Shown piece after piece: positions 42,734-51,824 of a DNA stretch of 64,000 nt. The DNA comes from an uncultured Duncaniella sp. (GTDB taxonomy: Bacteria; Bacteroidota; Bacteroidia; Bacteroidales; Muribaculaceae). The stretch is taken from NCBI RefSeq assembly GCF_910578445.1, contig NZ_CAJTQC010000004.1, positions 62,001 to 126,000 of the forward strand. The letters run 5' to 3'. Position 1 is the first letter of the stretch, and every line of letters begins with the position of its first letter. The notes under the pieces are model-generated. The model did not search any database, had not been told where the DNA came from, and saw only the letters and a program-made list of their open reading frames with translations. The position numbers were made by a program, and so were the translations under genes.

Positions 42734-43300
42734 TCAGGCTATGAATTCTTTGATTCTGCAATCAACCTCACAGATAGCCTTTTCAAGATTATCGTTTACG
42801 ACGATACAGTCAAACTCACGCGCGAACGGAATTTCATATTCAGCTTTTGCCAGCCGCTGCTCTATAGCCTCCGGGCTGTCAGTCGCACGCCCGGTGAGAC
42901 GGCTGCGGAGCGACTCGATGCTTGGCGGCTGGATGAAAATACTGATGGCTTTGTCACCATACATCCTCTTCACATTCACACCACCCTTGACATCAATGTC
43001 AAGTATAACATTGTGGCCGGCGTCTGTAATCCGGGCAATCTCACTCTTGAGCGTACCGTAAAATCTGCCCGGATACACCTCCTCAAACTCCACGAACGCA
43101 TCGTTTTCAATCGATGACCGAAACTCGTCGTCACTGAGGAAGTAATAGTTCACGCCATGCTTTTCATCGCCACGAGGCTGACGGTTGGTTGCGGATATCG
43201 AAAATTGCATGTCTATCTCGCCTCTTTCAAGAAGCGCATTGATTATTGTAGACTTGCCTGAGCCCGACGGGGCTGATAATATGATGATTTTACCTGTCAT
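42734..43300 (-). CDS. gmk: Guanylate kinase
   Basis: A 188-residue P-loop kinase: Walker A LSAPSGSGKSTI, the GMP-binding SATNRQPRGDEKHGVNYYFLS, and the VILDIDVKGG strand. It phosphorylates GMP to GDP. It is 18 bp downstream of yicC, a pairing common in many bacteria, and upstream of nadD. Confidence 0.95.
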   Translation of the reverse strand: MTGKIIILSAPSGSGKSTIINALLERGEIDMQFSISATNRQPRGDEKHGVNYYFLSDDEFRSSIENDAFVEFEEVYPGRFYGTLKSEIARITDAGHNVILDIDVKGGVNVKRMYGDKAISIFIQPPSIESLRSRLTGRATDSPEAIEQRLAKAEYEIPFAREFDCIVVNDNLEKAICEVDCRIKEFIA

Positions 43301-43318
43301 AAACTACTTTTTAGCTGA

Positions 43319-44194
43319 TTACATGACATTCAGCACCTGTTCCTTTATCTGTTCAAGCACATCCTTCATCTGAACCACAAGCTTTTGCATGGCTGCATGA
43401 TTGCTTTTCGAACCGAGGGTGTTGATTTCACGTCCCATTTCCTGACTTATAAAACCGAGCTTCTTACCCTGTCCCTTCGGACCGTCCATCGTCTCCATGA
43501 AATAGTTGAGATGCTGGGCAAGACGCTGTTTTTCCTCGTTCACATCAAGTTTTTCTATATAGAAGAAGAGTTCCTGTTCCAGACGGCTCTTGTCATAGTC
43601 CACTCCGTGGATTTTCGCAAGCCCCTCTTCCATGCGGAGACGGATTTTGGCCACACGTTCCTCTTCGAACTGAGGCACGAGCGAAAGCAGCTCGCGGAGA
43701 CGCTCTATGCGCTCTTTGAAAAACACTTCGAGCTTCTCGCCTTCCGCACGCCGGTAGTCCATCAGCTGTGCCGCGGCCCTGCGCAGCGCATCGAGCACAC
43801 CTTCGATTTCTTTATCGTCCGCTTCAGCAGGAGTCTCGCTTTTCATGACATCGGGAAAACGCATCAGCACATTATACCAGTCCTGAGGGACAGGTATACC
43901 GATAGCTTTTGCCGTGGCCTCAACATCATCTTTATAAGCTTTCAGAGCAGCTGCATTGAGTTTCACTGAGGCATCACCTGCTACATTTTCCACATAGACA
44001 GTCATATCCACCTTACCTCGCTCGAGAAGGGCGGCTATGTGATTTCTCATTTCAAGTTCCTGAGCGCGCAACGATGACGGCACTCGAGCAGCAATGTCAA
44101 TCTGCTTGCTGTTTAGCGACTTGATTTCTACCGTAATCTTTTTACCGGGAAACTCTGTGACGGCCTTCCCGAATCCCGTCATTGAATATAACAT
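43319..44194 (-). CDS. yicC: YicC family endoribonuclease
   Basis: A 291-residue protein opening with MLYSMTGFGKAV and IKSLNSKQIDI, the YicC_N hallmark. The C-terminal domain (DUF1732) ends with GKKLGFISQEMGREINTLGSKSNH and a helical tail. E. coli YicC has endoribonuclease activity and is linked to RNA turnover. It is first in yicC-gmk-nadD-DUF5063-rpiB, with a promoter at 44274-44281. Confidence 0.93.
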   Translation of the reverse strand: MLYSMTGFGKAVTEFPGKKITVEIKSLNSKQIDIAARVPSSLRAQELEMRNHIAALLERGKVDMTVYVENVAGDASVKLNAAALKAYKDDVEATAKAIGIPVPQDWYNVLMRFPDVMKSETPAEADDKEIEGVLDALRRAAAQLMDYRRAEGEKLEVFFKERIERLRELLSLVPQFEEERVAKIRLRMEEGLAKIHGVDYDKSRLEQELFFYIEKLDVNEEKQRLAQHLNYFMETMDGPKGQGKKLGFISQEMGREINTLGSKSNHAAMQKLVVQMKDVLEQIKEQVLNVM

Positions 44195-44273
44195 GATAAG
44201 GCTTGGTTTTTATCATTCGGATTTCCGCTACTTAATAAATCAAAGCAGGGACTAACCGAAATTATTTTTCTCA

Positions 44274-44281
44274 CAAAATTA
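44274..44281 (-). promoter_or_regulatory. -7 box of the yicC operon
   Basis: TAATTTTG on the minus strand, 80 bp upstream of the yicC ATG at 44194 and divergent from the tsaB box 23 bp away. Confidence 0.45.
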
Positions 44282-44303
44282 CAATTTTCTCATGATAAAC
44301 AAG

Positions 44304-44311
44304 TAACTTTG
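44304..44311 (+). promoter_or_regulatory. -7 box of tsaB
   Basis: TAACTTTG on the plus strand, 109 bp upstream of the tsaB ATG at 44420. No clear -33 box was found. Confidence 0.5.
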
Positions 44312-44419
44312 CCTCAAAATTTGATGCTTATAGCGTGATTAAAATTTATTGTTAAAATAATTGGCGGGGGGTTGAAGCATCGCTAAAATCATGCCGGACA
44401 ACGCCCCTGATGATAGATT

Positions 44420-45118
44420 ATGGCTGTAATACTTAATATCGACACTTCAACCGACCATTGTTCAGTAGCACTCACTGCCGAAGGAATGGTGCTCGCTCAT
44501 CAGGAAGAAGGAGGCGGGCGCAACCACGCGGCCCTGCTGAGCGACTACATCAAATATTGCCTTGATTTCGCCCGCGAGAAAGAGCTGCAACTCGAAGCTG
44601 TGGCCGTTTCTACAGGTCCGGGCAGCTACACTGGGCTGCGCATAGGCCTTTCGGAAGCCAAAGGTCTTGCATACGCGCTTGACATACCGCTGATCGGAAT
44701 TGACACCCTCCGCATCATGGCATGCAACGTAATGTTCACACAGGAACTTGAAGGCGACGAAATATTCGTCCCGATGATTGATGCGCGACGCATGGAAGTC
44801 TATACGGCTGCCTTCGACTTCGCACTTGAACCGGTGATGGAACAGCAGGCGCTCATTCTGACCCCCGAAAGCTATGCCGACATCATTGCTGACCACCGCC
44901 GTGTCCTCTTGTTCGGCAACGGCTCAGACAAGGCCCGTGAAATCATAAGCGCCCCGAATGTCACATTTGTTCCTGACATCCATCCGCTTGCAATCGACAT
45001 GATCGCACTTGCCGAACGTGCATATTCACGTCGTGAATTCATGGACATTGCCTACAGCGTACCCAACTACATAAAGGATTTTCAGGCATCAACCCCCAAA
45101 AAGAACATCTTAGGGTGA
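44420..45118 (+). CDS. tsaB: tRNA threonylcarbamoyladenosine biosynthesis protein TsaB
   Basis: A 232-residue ASKHA-fold protein, MAVILNIDTSTDHCSVAL at the N-terminus and VSTGPGSYTGLRIGLSEAKGLAYAL, the TsaB signature. TsaB dimerises with TsaD to make the t6A modification at position 37 of ANN-decoding tRNAs. Its TGA stop overlaps the GTG start of the next gene, so the two are translationally coupled. Confidence 0.94.
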   Translation: MAVILNIDTSTDHCSVALTAEGMVLAHQEEGGGRNHAALLSDYIKYCLDFAREKELQLEAVAVSTGPGSYTGLRIGLSEAKGLAYALDIPLIGIDTLRIMACNVMFTQELEGDEIFVPMIDARRMEVYTAAFDFALEPVMEQQALILTPESYADIIADHRRVLLFGNGSDKAREIISAPNVTFVPDIHPLAIDMIALAERAYSRREFMDIAYSVPNYIKDFQASTPKKNILG

Positions 45119-46266
45119 AGGAGGATTTCAACAGACTCCGGCTCAAATATCACGGCAATCCGTCTATGATGGATGAAATCCTGCAACGTGAATGCCGATA
45201 TAAGACATCTGCGAAATTGCCTGAAACACTTAAGTGTGAAGGCTTCAGATTTCCGTCGCTCGCGGTAGCCGAAATGGCGACTTCCGATGCCGTTGCAAAG
45301 CTCCATTCCGACATGATTGATGACGGCACACTGGTGCTTGACATGACCTGCGGACTTGGAATCGACTCATTCCACTTCGCAACGAAGGCAAAAAGCGTTA
45401 CCGCCGTCGAACTTGACCATCACGCCTACACCGTAGCACTTGAAAATGCCAGAGCCCTCCGGCTTGAAAATGTAAAAATAGTCGAGGGCGACAGCCTTGA
45501 CTATCTCGCCAAATGCGACGACATGTTCGATGTGATATTCGTCGACCCTGCACGTCGTGACTCCTCAGGACGACACTTCGCCCTGCGCGACTGCTCCCCG
45601 GACATAATACCAGCGCTTTCTCTCATTCTGTCGCGATGCTCGACACTGATTGTAAAAGCCTCTCCTATGATTGACATCAGAAGTGCGGTAAACGAGCTTG
45701 GACGCGACTGCGAGGTGACTGTAATCGGGACAAAAAAAGAATGTAAGGAGGTTGTTTTTAAGATAGCATACGGCTCAGAGCCTACATCCAATCCTAAGCT
45801 GACAAAACTTGAGGCTCTAACCACCGAAGGGACAAATCTCAGCTTCACACCCGGAATGGAGACTGATGCGACAGTGAGTTATTCAACCCCTGAGGATGGC
45901 GCTTACCTCTACGAGCCCTACCCTGCCGTCATGAAAGCAGGGGGCATGAAGCTACTATCTGCTACGTATCACATCGGGAAACTCCATCCCAACACGCATC
46001 TGTTTACATCCGAAAAGAAACTCGATTCTTTCCCCGGGGAAGTTTTCGAAATCATCAAAGTCCTCCCCTTTTCAAAACAAACAGTAAAGATGATTTCGAA
46101 GGAGTATCCAGTCATAAATGTGGCGACACGCAATTTCCCCCTGTCAGCTCCGCAGCTTGCGACAAAACTCAAAATAAAAGAAGGAGGAGACAAGATGATT
46201 TTCGGGACAACCGCCCCCGACGGCTCCCGGCTCTTGATAGTAACCACAATGGGTACAGCTCTCTGA
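45115..46266 (+). CDS. THUMP-like class I SAM-dependent methyltransferase
   Basis: A 383-residue protein starting at GTG 45115, overlapping the tsaB stop. A helical N-terminus (about residues 1-70) precedes a Rossmann methyltransferase domain with motif I VLDMTCGLGIDSF, acidic VELDHHAYT and the DPARRD motif IV. The C-terminal THUMP-like domain (about 270-383) has YPAVMKAGGMKLLS and HLFTS. RNA is the likely substrate given the THUMP-like part and coupling to a tRNA-modification gene; the modified base is unknown. Confidence 0.87.
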   Translation: MKEDFNRLRLKYHGNPSMMDEILQRECRYKTSAKLPETLKCEGFRFPSLAVAEMATSDAVAKLHSDMIDDGTLVLDMTCGLGIDSFHFATKAKSVTAVELDHHAYTVALENARALRLENVKIVEGDSLDYLAKCDDMFDVIFVDPARRDSSGRHFALRDCSPDIIPALSLILSRCSTLIVKASPMIDIRSAVNELGRDCEVTVIGTKKECKEVVFKIAYGSEPTSNPKLTKLEALTTEGTNLSFTPGMETDATVSYSTPEDGAYLYEPYPAVMKAGGMKLLSATYHIGKLHPNTHLFTSEKKLDSFPGEVFEIIKVLPFSKQTVKMISKEYPVINVATRNFPLSAPQLATKLKIKEGGDKMIFGTTAPDGSRLLIVTTMGTAL

Positions 46267-46315
46267 GGCTAAGCCTACCAAAACCAAACAAGCCGGTCAA
46301 TCAATTCCATAACGA

Positions 46316-46365
46316 CAAAAACGCGCGTGAAACCAATCGATATGCGATTCGGAATCACGCGCGTT
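46316..46365 (-). terminator. rlmB terminator
   Basis: 11-bp GC-rich arms (46320-46330 and 46355-46365) with further internal pairing of AATCG/CGATT, followed on the minus strand by T5. It lies between convergent genes; the plus-strand side has a weaker T-run. Confidence 0.75.
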
Positions 46366-46390
46366 AGTCGTTTAAGCCCTAAACAGCTTC

Positions 46391-47146
46391 TTATATTATC
46401 TCCAGATTTGATGCCAGTCGCTGACGGACAACTTCATAAATCATCACGCCTGCCGCCACTGACACATTGAGCGAGCCGATATTGCCAAACATCGGAATGC
46501 CGACACGTGTGTCGCACTGCTTCATGACCTCAGGAGAAATTCCGACATCCTCAGCACCCATTACAATTGCCACAGGATCGGAATATTTGCCCTCGGTGTA
46601 GTTCATATCGGACTTTTCGGTCACAGCCACTACATTATAGCCATTCTCTCTGAGAAATTTAGCAGCCCATGCTGTCGACGAAACCCTGCACACAGGAATA
46701 TGGTGCAAAGCTCCGGCTGAAGTCTTGACCGCGTCACCGCCAACCGAGACGCTACCATGTTCAGGAATAACGATAGCGTCGACGCCAGCACACTCGCAAG
46801 TTCTTGCGATAGCGCCAAAGTTTCTTACATCCGTAATGCCGTCAAGTATCACGATAAAAGGAAGTATACCTGCCTCGTAAAGCTCAGGCACGAGATGGTC
46901 GAGGCGGTGATAGGTTATAGCCGACATCATCGCAAGCACACCCTGATGGTTCTTTCGGGTGATACGGTTTATGCGCTCTACGGGCACTCGCTGCATGACT
47001 ACGCGATTGGCTCTGGCAAGCGCAATAAGTTCTGATGCAAGATCGCCCTGAAGATCTTTCGCTATAAAAATCTTGTCAATCTCTTTTCCGGCTTCAATCG
47101 CCTCCATTACAGCCCGAAGGCCATAGATATAATCGCTTTTTTCCAC
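46391..47146 (-). CDS. rlmB: RlmB-like 23S rRNA 2'-O-methyltransferase (TrmH/SpoU family)
   Basis: A 251-residue SPOUT enzyme. Its N-terminal substrate-binding domain opens with YIYGLRAVMEAI. The SpoU domain has LDGITDVRNFGAIARTCECA (motif 1), IVMGAEDVGISPEV (motif 2) and IPMFGNIGSLNVSVAAGVMIYE (motif 3, the knot). In E. coli RlmB methylates G2251 of 23S rRNA; other TrmH paralogues look similar, so the exact target is inferred. It is the last gene after recN, 45 bp downstream. Confidence 0.88.
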   Translation of the reverse strand: MEKSDYIYGLRAVMEAIEAGKEIDKIFIAKDLQGDLASELIALARANRVVMQRVPVERINRITRKNHQGVLAMMSAITYHRLDHLVPELYEAGILPFIVILDGITDVRNFGAIARTCECAGVDAIVIPEHGSVSVGGDAVKTSAGALHHIPVCRVSSTAWAAKFLRENGYNVVAVTEKSDMNYTEGKYSDPVAIVMGAEDVGISPEVMKQCDTRVGIPMFGNIGSLNVSVAAGVMIYEVVRQRLASNLEII

Positions 47147-47191
47147 GTTTACTTATTTCTTATTGATGATTAGTAATCAGTTATTTCAATC

Positions 47192-48853
47192 TCACCGATG
47201 AGCCAACAGGCTTTTCGCTGCGGCAATTGCGGCATCGTCGATTTCAGAGCCTCCGAGCATCGATGCTATCGACCTTACACGTTCCTCCTCGCTAAGCAGG
47301 GCAATACGGGTATGGGTCGAATTTTCATCATCCTCCTTATAGACACGATACTGGTGAGCCCCCTTTGAAGCCACCTGTGGGAGATGAGTTATTGTCGTGA
47401 CCTGAATATTCTTTGAAATGTCAAGCATCATCGCCCCCATCCTGTTGGCGACATCGCCTGAAACGCCGGTATCTATTTCATCGAAAATAATGCTCGGCAA
47501 TTGCATGCTTGACGCGATAATCGACTTTATCGACAACATCAGACGGGATATTTCTCCGCCTGAGGCTGTCGCGCCGACAGGCATAAGCGGCTGATTCTTG
47601 TTGAATGCCACCATAAATTCGACCACATCCATTCCTGTCGCGCTCATGTCGGCCGGAGATACACGGATTTCACATCGAAGATTCTTCATCCCGAGAGGCA
47701 TCGCCACTTCGGCAAGACGTTTGCCGAATTTTTCGGCAGCCTCTTTGCGGGCGGCTGAAATCTCCATTGCGCTCTCTTTGGCAAGAGCCTTGGCCCGCCG
47801 TGCGTCACGTTCAAGTTCCTCAATAGCGTCACCCGAACTGTCAAGAGCACGGAGTTTGTCGCGCAATCCGTCGCGAAATTCAATCAGAGCATCAGCATCA
47901 GGCATATGATGTTTGTGACACAGCGAGTAGATTGCGCTCAGACGCTCCTCGATGGCATCAAGAGTCGAAGGGTCTGCACCAAGATTCTCGTCAATCGCAG
48001 AGAGAGTCGATGCAATGTCGGAAAGCTCAATGCGCACCGATTCCAGACGTCCGGCAATGTCGTCGGACGCATCAAGAACCTCATCCAGATCCTCACAGGC
48101 TTCAGAGGCAAGCTCGACCATGCGCAACGCACCGCCTTCATCACTGTCAAGTGTGGAAATCGCTTTAGACAACGATGATTTTATTGCCCCGAGATTGTTG
48201 AGCACATCGCGCTCACGCTCAAGTTCGGGCTGCTCTCCCGGCTGAAGATTCAGATCGTCGAGCTGTTCAAGCTGATAACGGGTAAATTCCTCATCCTCAC
48301 GTGCGCGTTCGATTTTGGCTTTCATAATCTTGAGGCGCTTCACAGCCTCACGGAATGCGTTGAAACGCAAACGGTATTCGCGCAGACGCACCGAATTCGC
48401 AGCAAGAGTGTCAATCACGTCAAGCTGAAACTCCGGAGTGGCAAGCAACTGATTCTGATGCTGGGAATGGATATCAATGAGATGCAGGCTCACTTCCCTC
48501 AGCTTTGCCAGCGGGACTGGCGAGTCATTGACAAAGGCGCGCGAACGTCCGGCCGGTGAAATCTCACGCCGAAGGATACAGCGTTCGTCATCCCACTCGA
48601 TATCCTCCCGAAGACAGAAATCCTTGAGCGAAGGATAATCATCGACAGTAAACACGGCTTCAATGACGCTTTTTGCTTCAGGATTGGTCACCACACGGGT
48701 GTCGGCCCTGCTGCCAAGCAGAAGAGAAAGCGCGCCAAGGATAATCGATTTTCCAGCACCTGTCTCGCCTGTGATGACATTAAACCCTTCATGAAACCTG
48801 ATATCTATCAGGTCAATGAGGGCATAGTTTGATATATGGAGTGATTCAAGCAC
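47192..48853 (-). CDS. recN: DNA repair protein RecN
   Basis: A 553-residue SMC-like protein. The N-terminal Walker A is TGETGAGKSIILGAL, coiled-coil regions lie at about residues 160-230 and 280-380, and the C-terminus has the signature region SGGEISRLMLSIKSI and Walker B IIFDEIDTGVSG. It acts at DNA double-strand breaks. It sits in dnaN-exonuclease-coaBC-DUF4835-recN-rlmB, grouping replication and repair genes with CoA synthesis. Confidence 0.95.
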   Translation of the reverse strand: MLESLHISNYALIDLIDIRFHEGFNVITGETGAGKSIILGALSLLLGSRADTRVVTNPEAKSVIEAVFTVDDYPSLKDFCLREDIEWDDERCILRREISPAGRSRAFVNDSPVPLAKLREVSLHLIDIHSQHQNQLLATPEFQLDVIDTLAANSVRLREYRLRFNAFREAVKRLKIMKAKIERAREDEEFTRYQLEQLDDLNLQPGEQPELERERDVLNNLGAIKSSLSKAISTLDSDEGGALRMVELASEACEDLDEVLDASDDIAGRLESVRIELSDIASTLSAIDENLGADPSTLDAIEERLSAIYSLCHKHHMPDADALIEFRDGLRDKLRALDSSGDAIEELERDARRAKALAKESAMEISAARKEAAEKFGKRLAEVAMPLGMKNLRCEIRVSPADMSATGMDVVEFMVAFNKNQPLMPVGATASGGEISRLMLSIKSIIASSMQLPSIIFDEIDTGVSGDVANRMGAMMLDISKNIQVTTITHLPQVASKGAHQYRVYKEDDENSTHTRIALLSEEERVRSIASMLGGSEIDDAAIAAAKSLLAHR

Positions 48854-48904
48854 GATAATATCTGATTTTTGAGTGAGAGAAAATGGTTTCTATGTGTTCA
48901 GGCA

Positions 48905-49819
48905 CTAATGATTATCAGCTCCGCGTTTGATTTTTTCAAGACGTGTCTGCTCGGTCGGAAACATGGACGATAAGAGTCCATAGGCATGTTCCCGCTCATC
49001 GGCGGGGGCTTTACTGTAGATGTTGACAAGCTCATCGAGTTTCGCATCCTTAAACATTGAAAGTCCCACGGACATTGGTGCGACCTTAAACACTTCGCCA
49101 AGTATATCCAGAGAAGTATCAATAGTCTTTCGTCCTTTATCTGGGCTTACCGACATCTGGTCAAGCCCCTGAAGATGGTAACTGTAATATAGATCCCGGA
49201 TAGCACGGGTCGAAGGATCGGTGAACGATGCAAGCACAGCCGCCCTGTTTTTCGTATCTTCAAAAGCTTTCCATCCGCTTTCACCCGACGACTGGCCCTG
49301 TTGGACTATTGTCTCAAGACGTTCGAAGAACTGCTCTCCGCCACGAGGCGAGAATGAATCAAAATCGACAGCGAGAATCAGATATATGTAGAAATTCAAT
49401 ATCTGTGTCAGCTGGCTTTCCATGCTCGTCTCGGAGTAAAGCAGCGGTTCGCCTTCGGTGTAGGTAAACGAGATGTTGTTGTCCTTGAAATTTATAAGCG
49501 TCGACGTATATGAAGAATTGTAGACCGGACGGACAGACTGCACCTGAAGCGTTCCCTCCATTTTCCCGGTCGATTCGTCATATGTCCCGATTGTGAACAG
49601 TAAGGTGCATTCAATCTTTTCATTCGGCGAGAACTGGGCAGGCGACCACCTCGTGGTATTCACATACTCGTTAATCGCACCCTGAAGAGTCTCGAAAATG
49701 CTCTTGTTCGTGCCTTCAAGCAGTGACGAATTGACCTCGACACGGCAGTTCAGCTCCTGTGCGGCGATGGCCACAGGCATTAAAAGGACAACAATCAGGA
49801 GGGAGAGGATTTTTTTCAT
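48905..49819 (-). CDS. DUF4835 family secreted protein
   Basis: A 304-residue protein with a signal peptide (about residues 1-19, ending AIAAQ). It opens QELNCRVEVNSSLLEGTNKSIFETLQGAINEYVN, followed by WSPAQFSPNEKIECTLLFTI, which is DUF4835. A helix-rich second half starts at about 140. In Bacteroidota this family usually sits between coaBC and recN, as here. I recall some databases calling members PorD of the type IX secretion system, but I cannot confirm that from sequence. It overlaps coaBC by four bases. Confidence 0.85.
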   Translation of the reverse strand: MKKILSLLIVVLLMPVAIAAQELNCRVEVNSSLLEGTNKSIFETLQGAINEYVNTTRWSPAQFSPNEKIECTLLFTIGTYDESTGKMEGTLQVQSVRPVYNSSYTSTLINFKDNNISFTYTEGEPLLYSETSMESQLTQILNFYIYLILAVDFDSFSPRGGEQFFERLETIVQQGQSSGESGWKAFEDTKNRAAVLASFTDPSTRAIRDLYYSYHLQGLDQMSVSPDKGRKTIDTSLDILGEVFKVAPMSVGLSMFKDAKLDELVNIYSKAPADEREHAYGLLSSMFPTEQTRLEKIKRGADNH

Positions 49820-51018
49820 ATCGACATAATCGCGTCGACTATATCAGTCGCGACTTCGCTTTTCGGTTTCAGACCGAACTCCTCGCGCGACCCGTCGGCC
49901 TTAAAAACAGTAACCTTATTTGTGTCTGTGCCGAATCCTGCCCCTTTGTCACGCATGGAATTAAGCACAATCATGTCGAGATTCTTGCGCTTAAGCTTCT
50001 CACGGGCGTTGTCAGCCTCATTGTCCGTTTCAAGGGCAAATCCTACAAGCAGCTGTCCCGAACGCTTCATCTTCCCAAGCGTCGCAGCGATATCAGGATT
50101 TTTCACAAGCTCGATAACAGGCACATCGGAATGCTCACGTTTTATTTTATGGTCAGCGACAGTGCGTGGCGCATAGTCGGCAACAGCCGCACACATGACC
50201 GCCACATCACTTGACGGGAAAGCCTCCTCACAGGCAGCAAGCATTTCCCGCGCCGACTCAACCCTGACAAGTTTCACCGCAGGATTATGGACAGACAGCG
50301 AGACCGGACCGCTGACAAGGGTGACTTCAGCACCACGCGAAGCACATTCCTCAGCCAGAGCATAGCCCATTTTTCCCGACGAATAGTTACCTATAAATCT
50401 GACAGGATCGATTTTCTCGTGAGTCGGACCGGCCGTAACAAGGACTTTCTTCCCTTTCATGTCGACAGTAGCGCTGAAATAACGCTCAAGCGTCTCAGCA
50501 ATCTTTTCAGGTTCTTCCATTCGCCCCTTGCCTACGAGGCCGCTTGCAAGCTCCCCGCTTTCAGGTTCGATTATGATATTGCCGTAGCTGCGGAGAAGAT
50601 TGATGTTGGCTGTGGTCGATGGATGAGCCATCATGTCAAGATCCATCGCCGGCGCGACAAAAACCTGAGACTTGGCGGAAAGATATGTGGTCACAAGCAT
50701 ATTATCGGCAATCCCGTGAGCCATCTTGCCTATGGTAGATGCCGTGGCCGGAGCTATGACCATACAATCGGCCCAAAGCCCCAAATCGACATGCGAATGC
50801 CATTCGCCGGTGTTGGCGGTGAAAAACTCACTGACAACCGGCTTCTGACTCAACGAAGAAAGGGTCACCGGAGTTATGAACTCCTTGCCGGCTGGGGTCA
50901 TGACCACTTGCACCTCAGCGCCTGCCTTGATAAGCAGGCGCAGAAGTGTAACTGATTTATAGGCAGCGATGCCTCCACAGATGCCTAATATGATATGTTT
51001 TCCTGAAAGAGCACTCAT
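49816..51018 (-). CDS. coaBC: Bifunctional phosphopantothenoylcysteine decarboxylase/phosphopantothenate-cysteine ligase
   Basis: A 400-residue CoaBC. The N-terminal flavoprotein decarboxylase (CoaC, about residues 1-190) has ILGICGGIAAYKSVTLLRLL, the active-site His in WHSHVDLG and the PAMDLDMM loop. The C-terminal ligase (CoaB, about 190-400) has KVLVTAGPTHEKIDPVRFIGN, SSGKMG and the dimer segment MRDKGAGFGTDTNKVT. It converts phosphopantothenate to phosphopantetheine. It overlaps its neighbours on both sides by four bases, so it is tightly coupled to the exonuclease and DUF4835 genes. Confidence 0.95.
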   Translation of the reverse strand: MSALSGKHIILGICGGIAAYKSVTLLRLLIKAGAEVQVVMTPAGKEFITPVTLSSLSQKPVVSEFFTANTGEWHSHVDLGLWADCMVIAPATASTIGKMAHGIADNMLVTTYLSAKSQVFVAPAMDLDMMAHPSTTANINLLRSYGNIIIEPESGELASGLVGKGRMEEPEKIAETLERYFSATVDMKGKKVLVTAGPTHEKIDPVRFIGNYSSGKMGYALAEECASRGAEVTLVSGPVSLSVHNPAVKLVRVESAREMLAACEEAFPSSDVAVMCAAVADYAPRTVADHKIKREHSDVPVIELVKNPDIAATLGKMKRSGQLLVGFALETDNEADNAREKLKRKNLDMIVLNSMRDKGAGFGTDTNKVTVFKADGSREEFGLKPKSEVATDIVDAIMSI

Positions 51019-51776
51019 TTCATGCGAAGTTTTATGCGCGTGAAGCAGTCTTTGGTATTCTGGGCGAAATCGCCCTTCATAATCCAGTCGTAGTAACCTG
51101 AATCCTTTTTAAAGACCTCGTCGACCGGACGTCCCTTATATTTGCCGAAATTAATAATCTCACGGTCGTTGTCATCGAGGATGATACGTCCCATAAAATC
51201 CACATTCCGGCTGTTGCGGGCATACTTGCTCAATTCCTCCATGTCGTTTGGAAGATCGTCGTAACGGTCGAGCTGGGCTTTCAGCACCTCGTAAGTGGCC
51301 CGTGTATCAGCATTGGCCGAGTGCGCGCCGTCAAGCTCCTTTCCGCAGTAAAAACGGTAGGCTGCCACAAGCGTGCGCTGTTCCTTCTTGTGAAATATGG
51401 TCTGAACGTCAATAAACCTTGCTTTTGAAAAATCAAATTTCACTCCGGCACGCTGAAACTCCTGATCGAGCATCGGGATGTCAAAACGATTGGAATTGAA
51501 TCCGGCAATGTCACAGCCTGTCATTTCATTAGCCAGCGAACGGGCAAGCTGACGGAAAGTTGGCTCACCGGCAACATCCTCATCCGTAATATGGTGGACT
51601 GCCGTGGCTTCCTCCGGGATGTGCATTTCAGGGTTCACACGACGGGTCTTTTCGATTTCCTCACCATTGGGAAGCACCTTTATGAGTGAAATCTCGACGA
51701 TGCGGTCATGGATAATGTCCACGCCAGTGGTCTCAAGGTCAAAGAAGACTATCGGTTTCTTGAGGTTCAGTTGCAT
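51015..51776 (-). CDS. DEDDh 3'-5' exonuclease (DnaQ-like)
   Basis: A 253-residue protein. The exonuclease domain (about residues 8-175) has all catalytic residues: FFDLETTG (Asp, Glu), GFNSNRFDIPML (Asp) and AHSANADTRATYEV (His, Asp). A C-terminal extension (about 200-253) has INFGKYKGRPVDEVFKKD and DWIMKGDF, a small domain resembling DUF3820. A proofreading or repair role is suggested by its position directly after dnaN, but it is not the polymerase III epsilon subunit by length alone. It lies 48 bp after dnaN. Confidence 0.9.
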   Translation of the reverse strand: MQLNLKKPIVFFDLETTGVDIIHDRIVEISLIKVLPNGEEIEKTRRVNPEMHIPEEATAVHHITDEDVAGEPTFRQLARSLANEMTGCDIAGFNSNRFDIPMLDQEFQRAGVKFDFSKARFIDVQTIFHKKEQRTLVAAYRFYCGKELDGAHSANADTRATYEVLKAQLDRYDDLPNDMEELSKYARNSRNVDFMGRIILDDNDREIINFGKYKGRPVDEVFKKDSGYYDWIMKGDFAQNTKDCFTRIKLRMK

Positions 51777-51824
51777 TTCCTGATAAAACTTTGCTTAATT
51801 TTCTTAATGATAAGTCAAGAATAA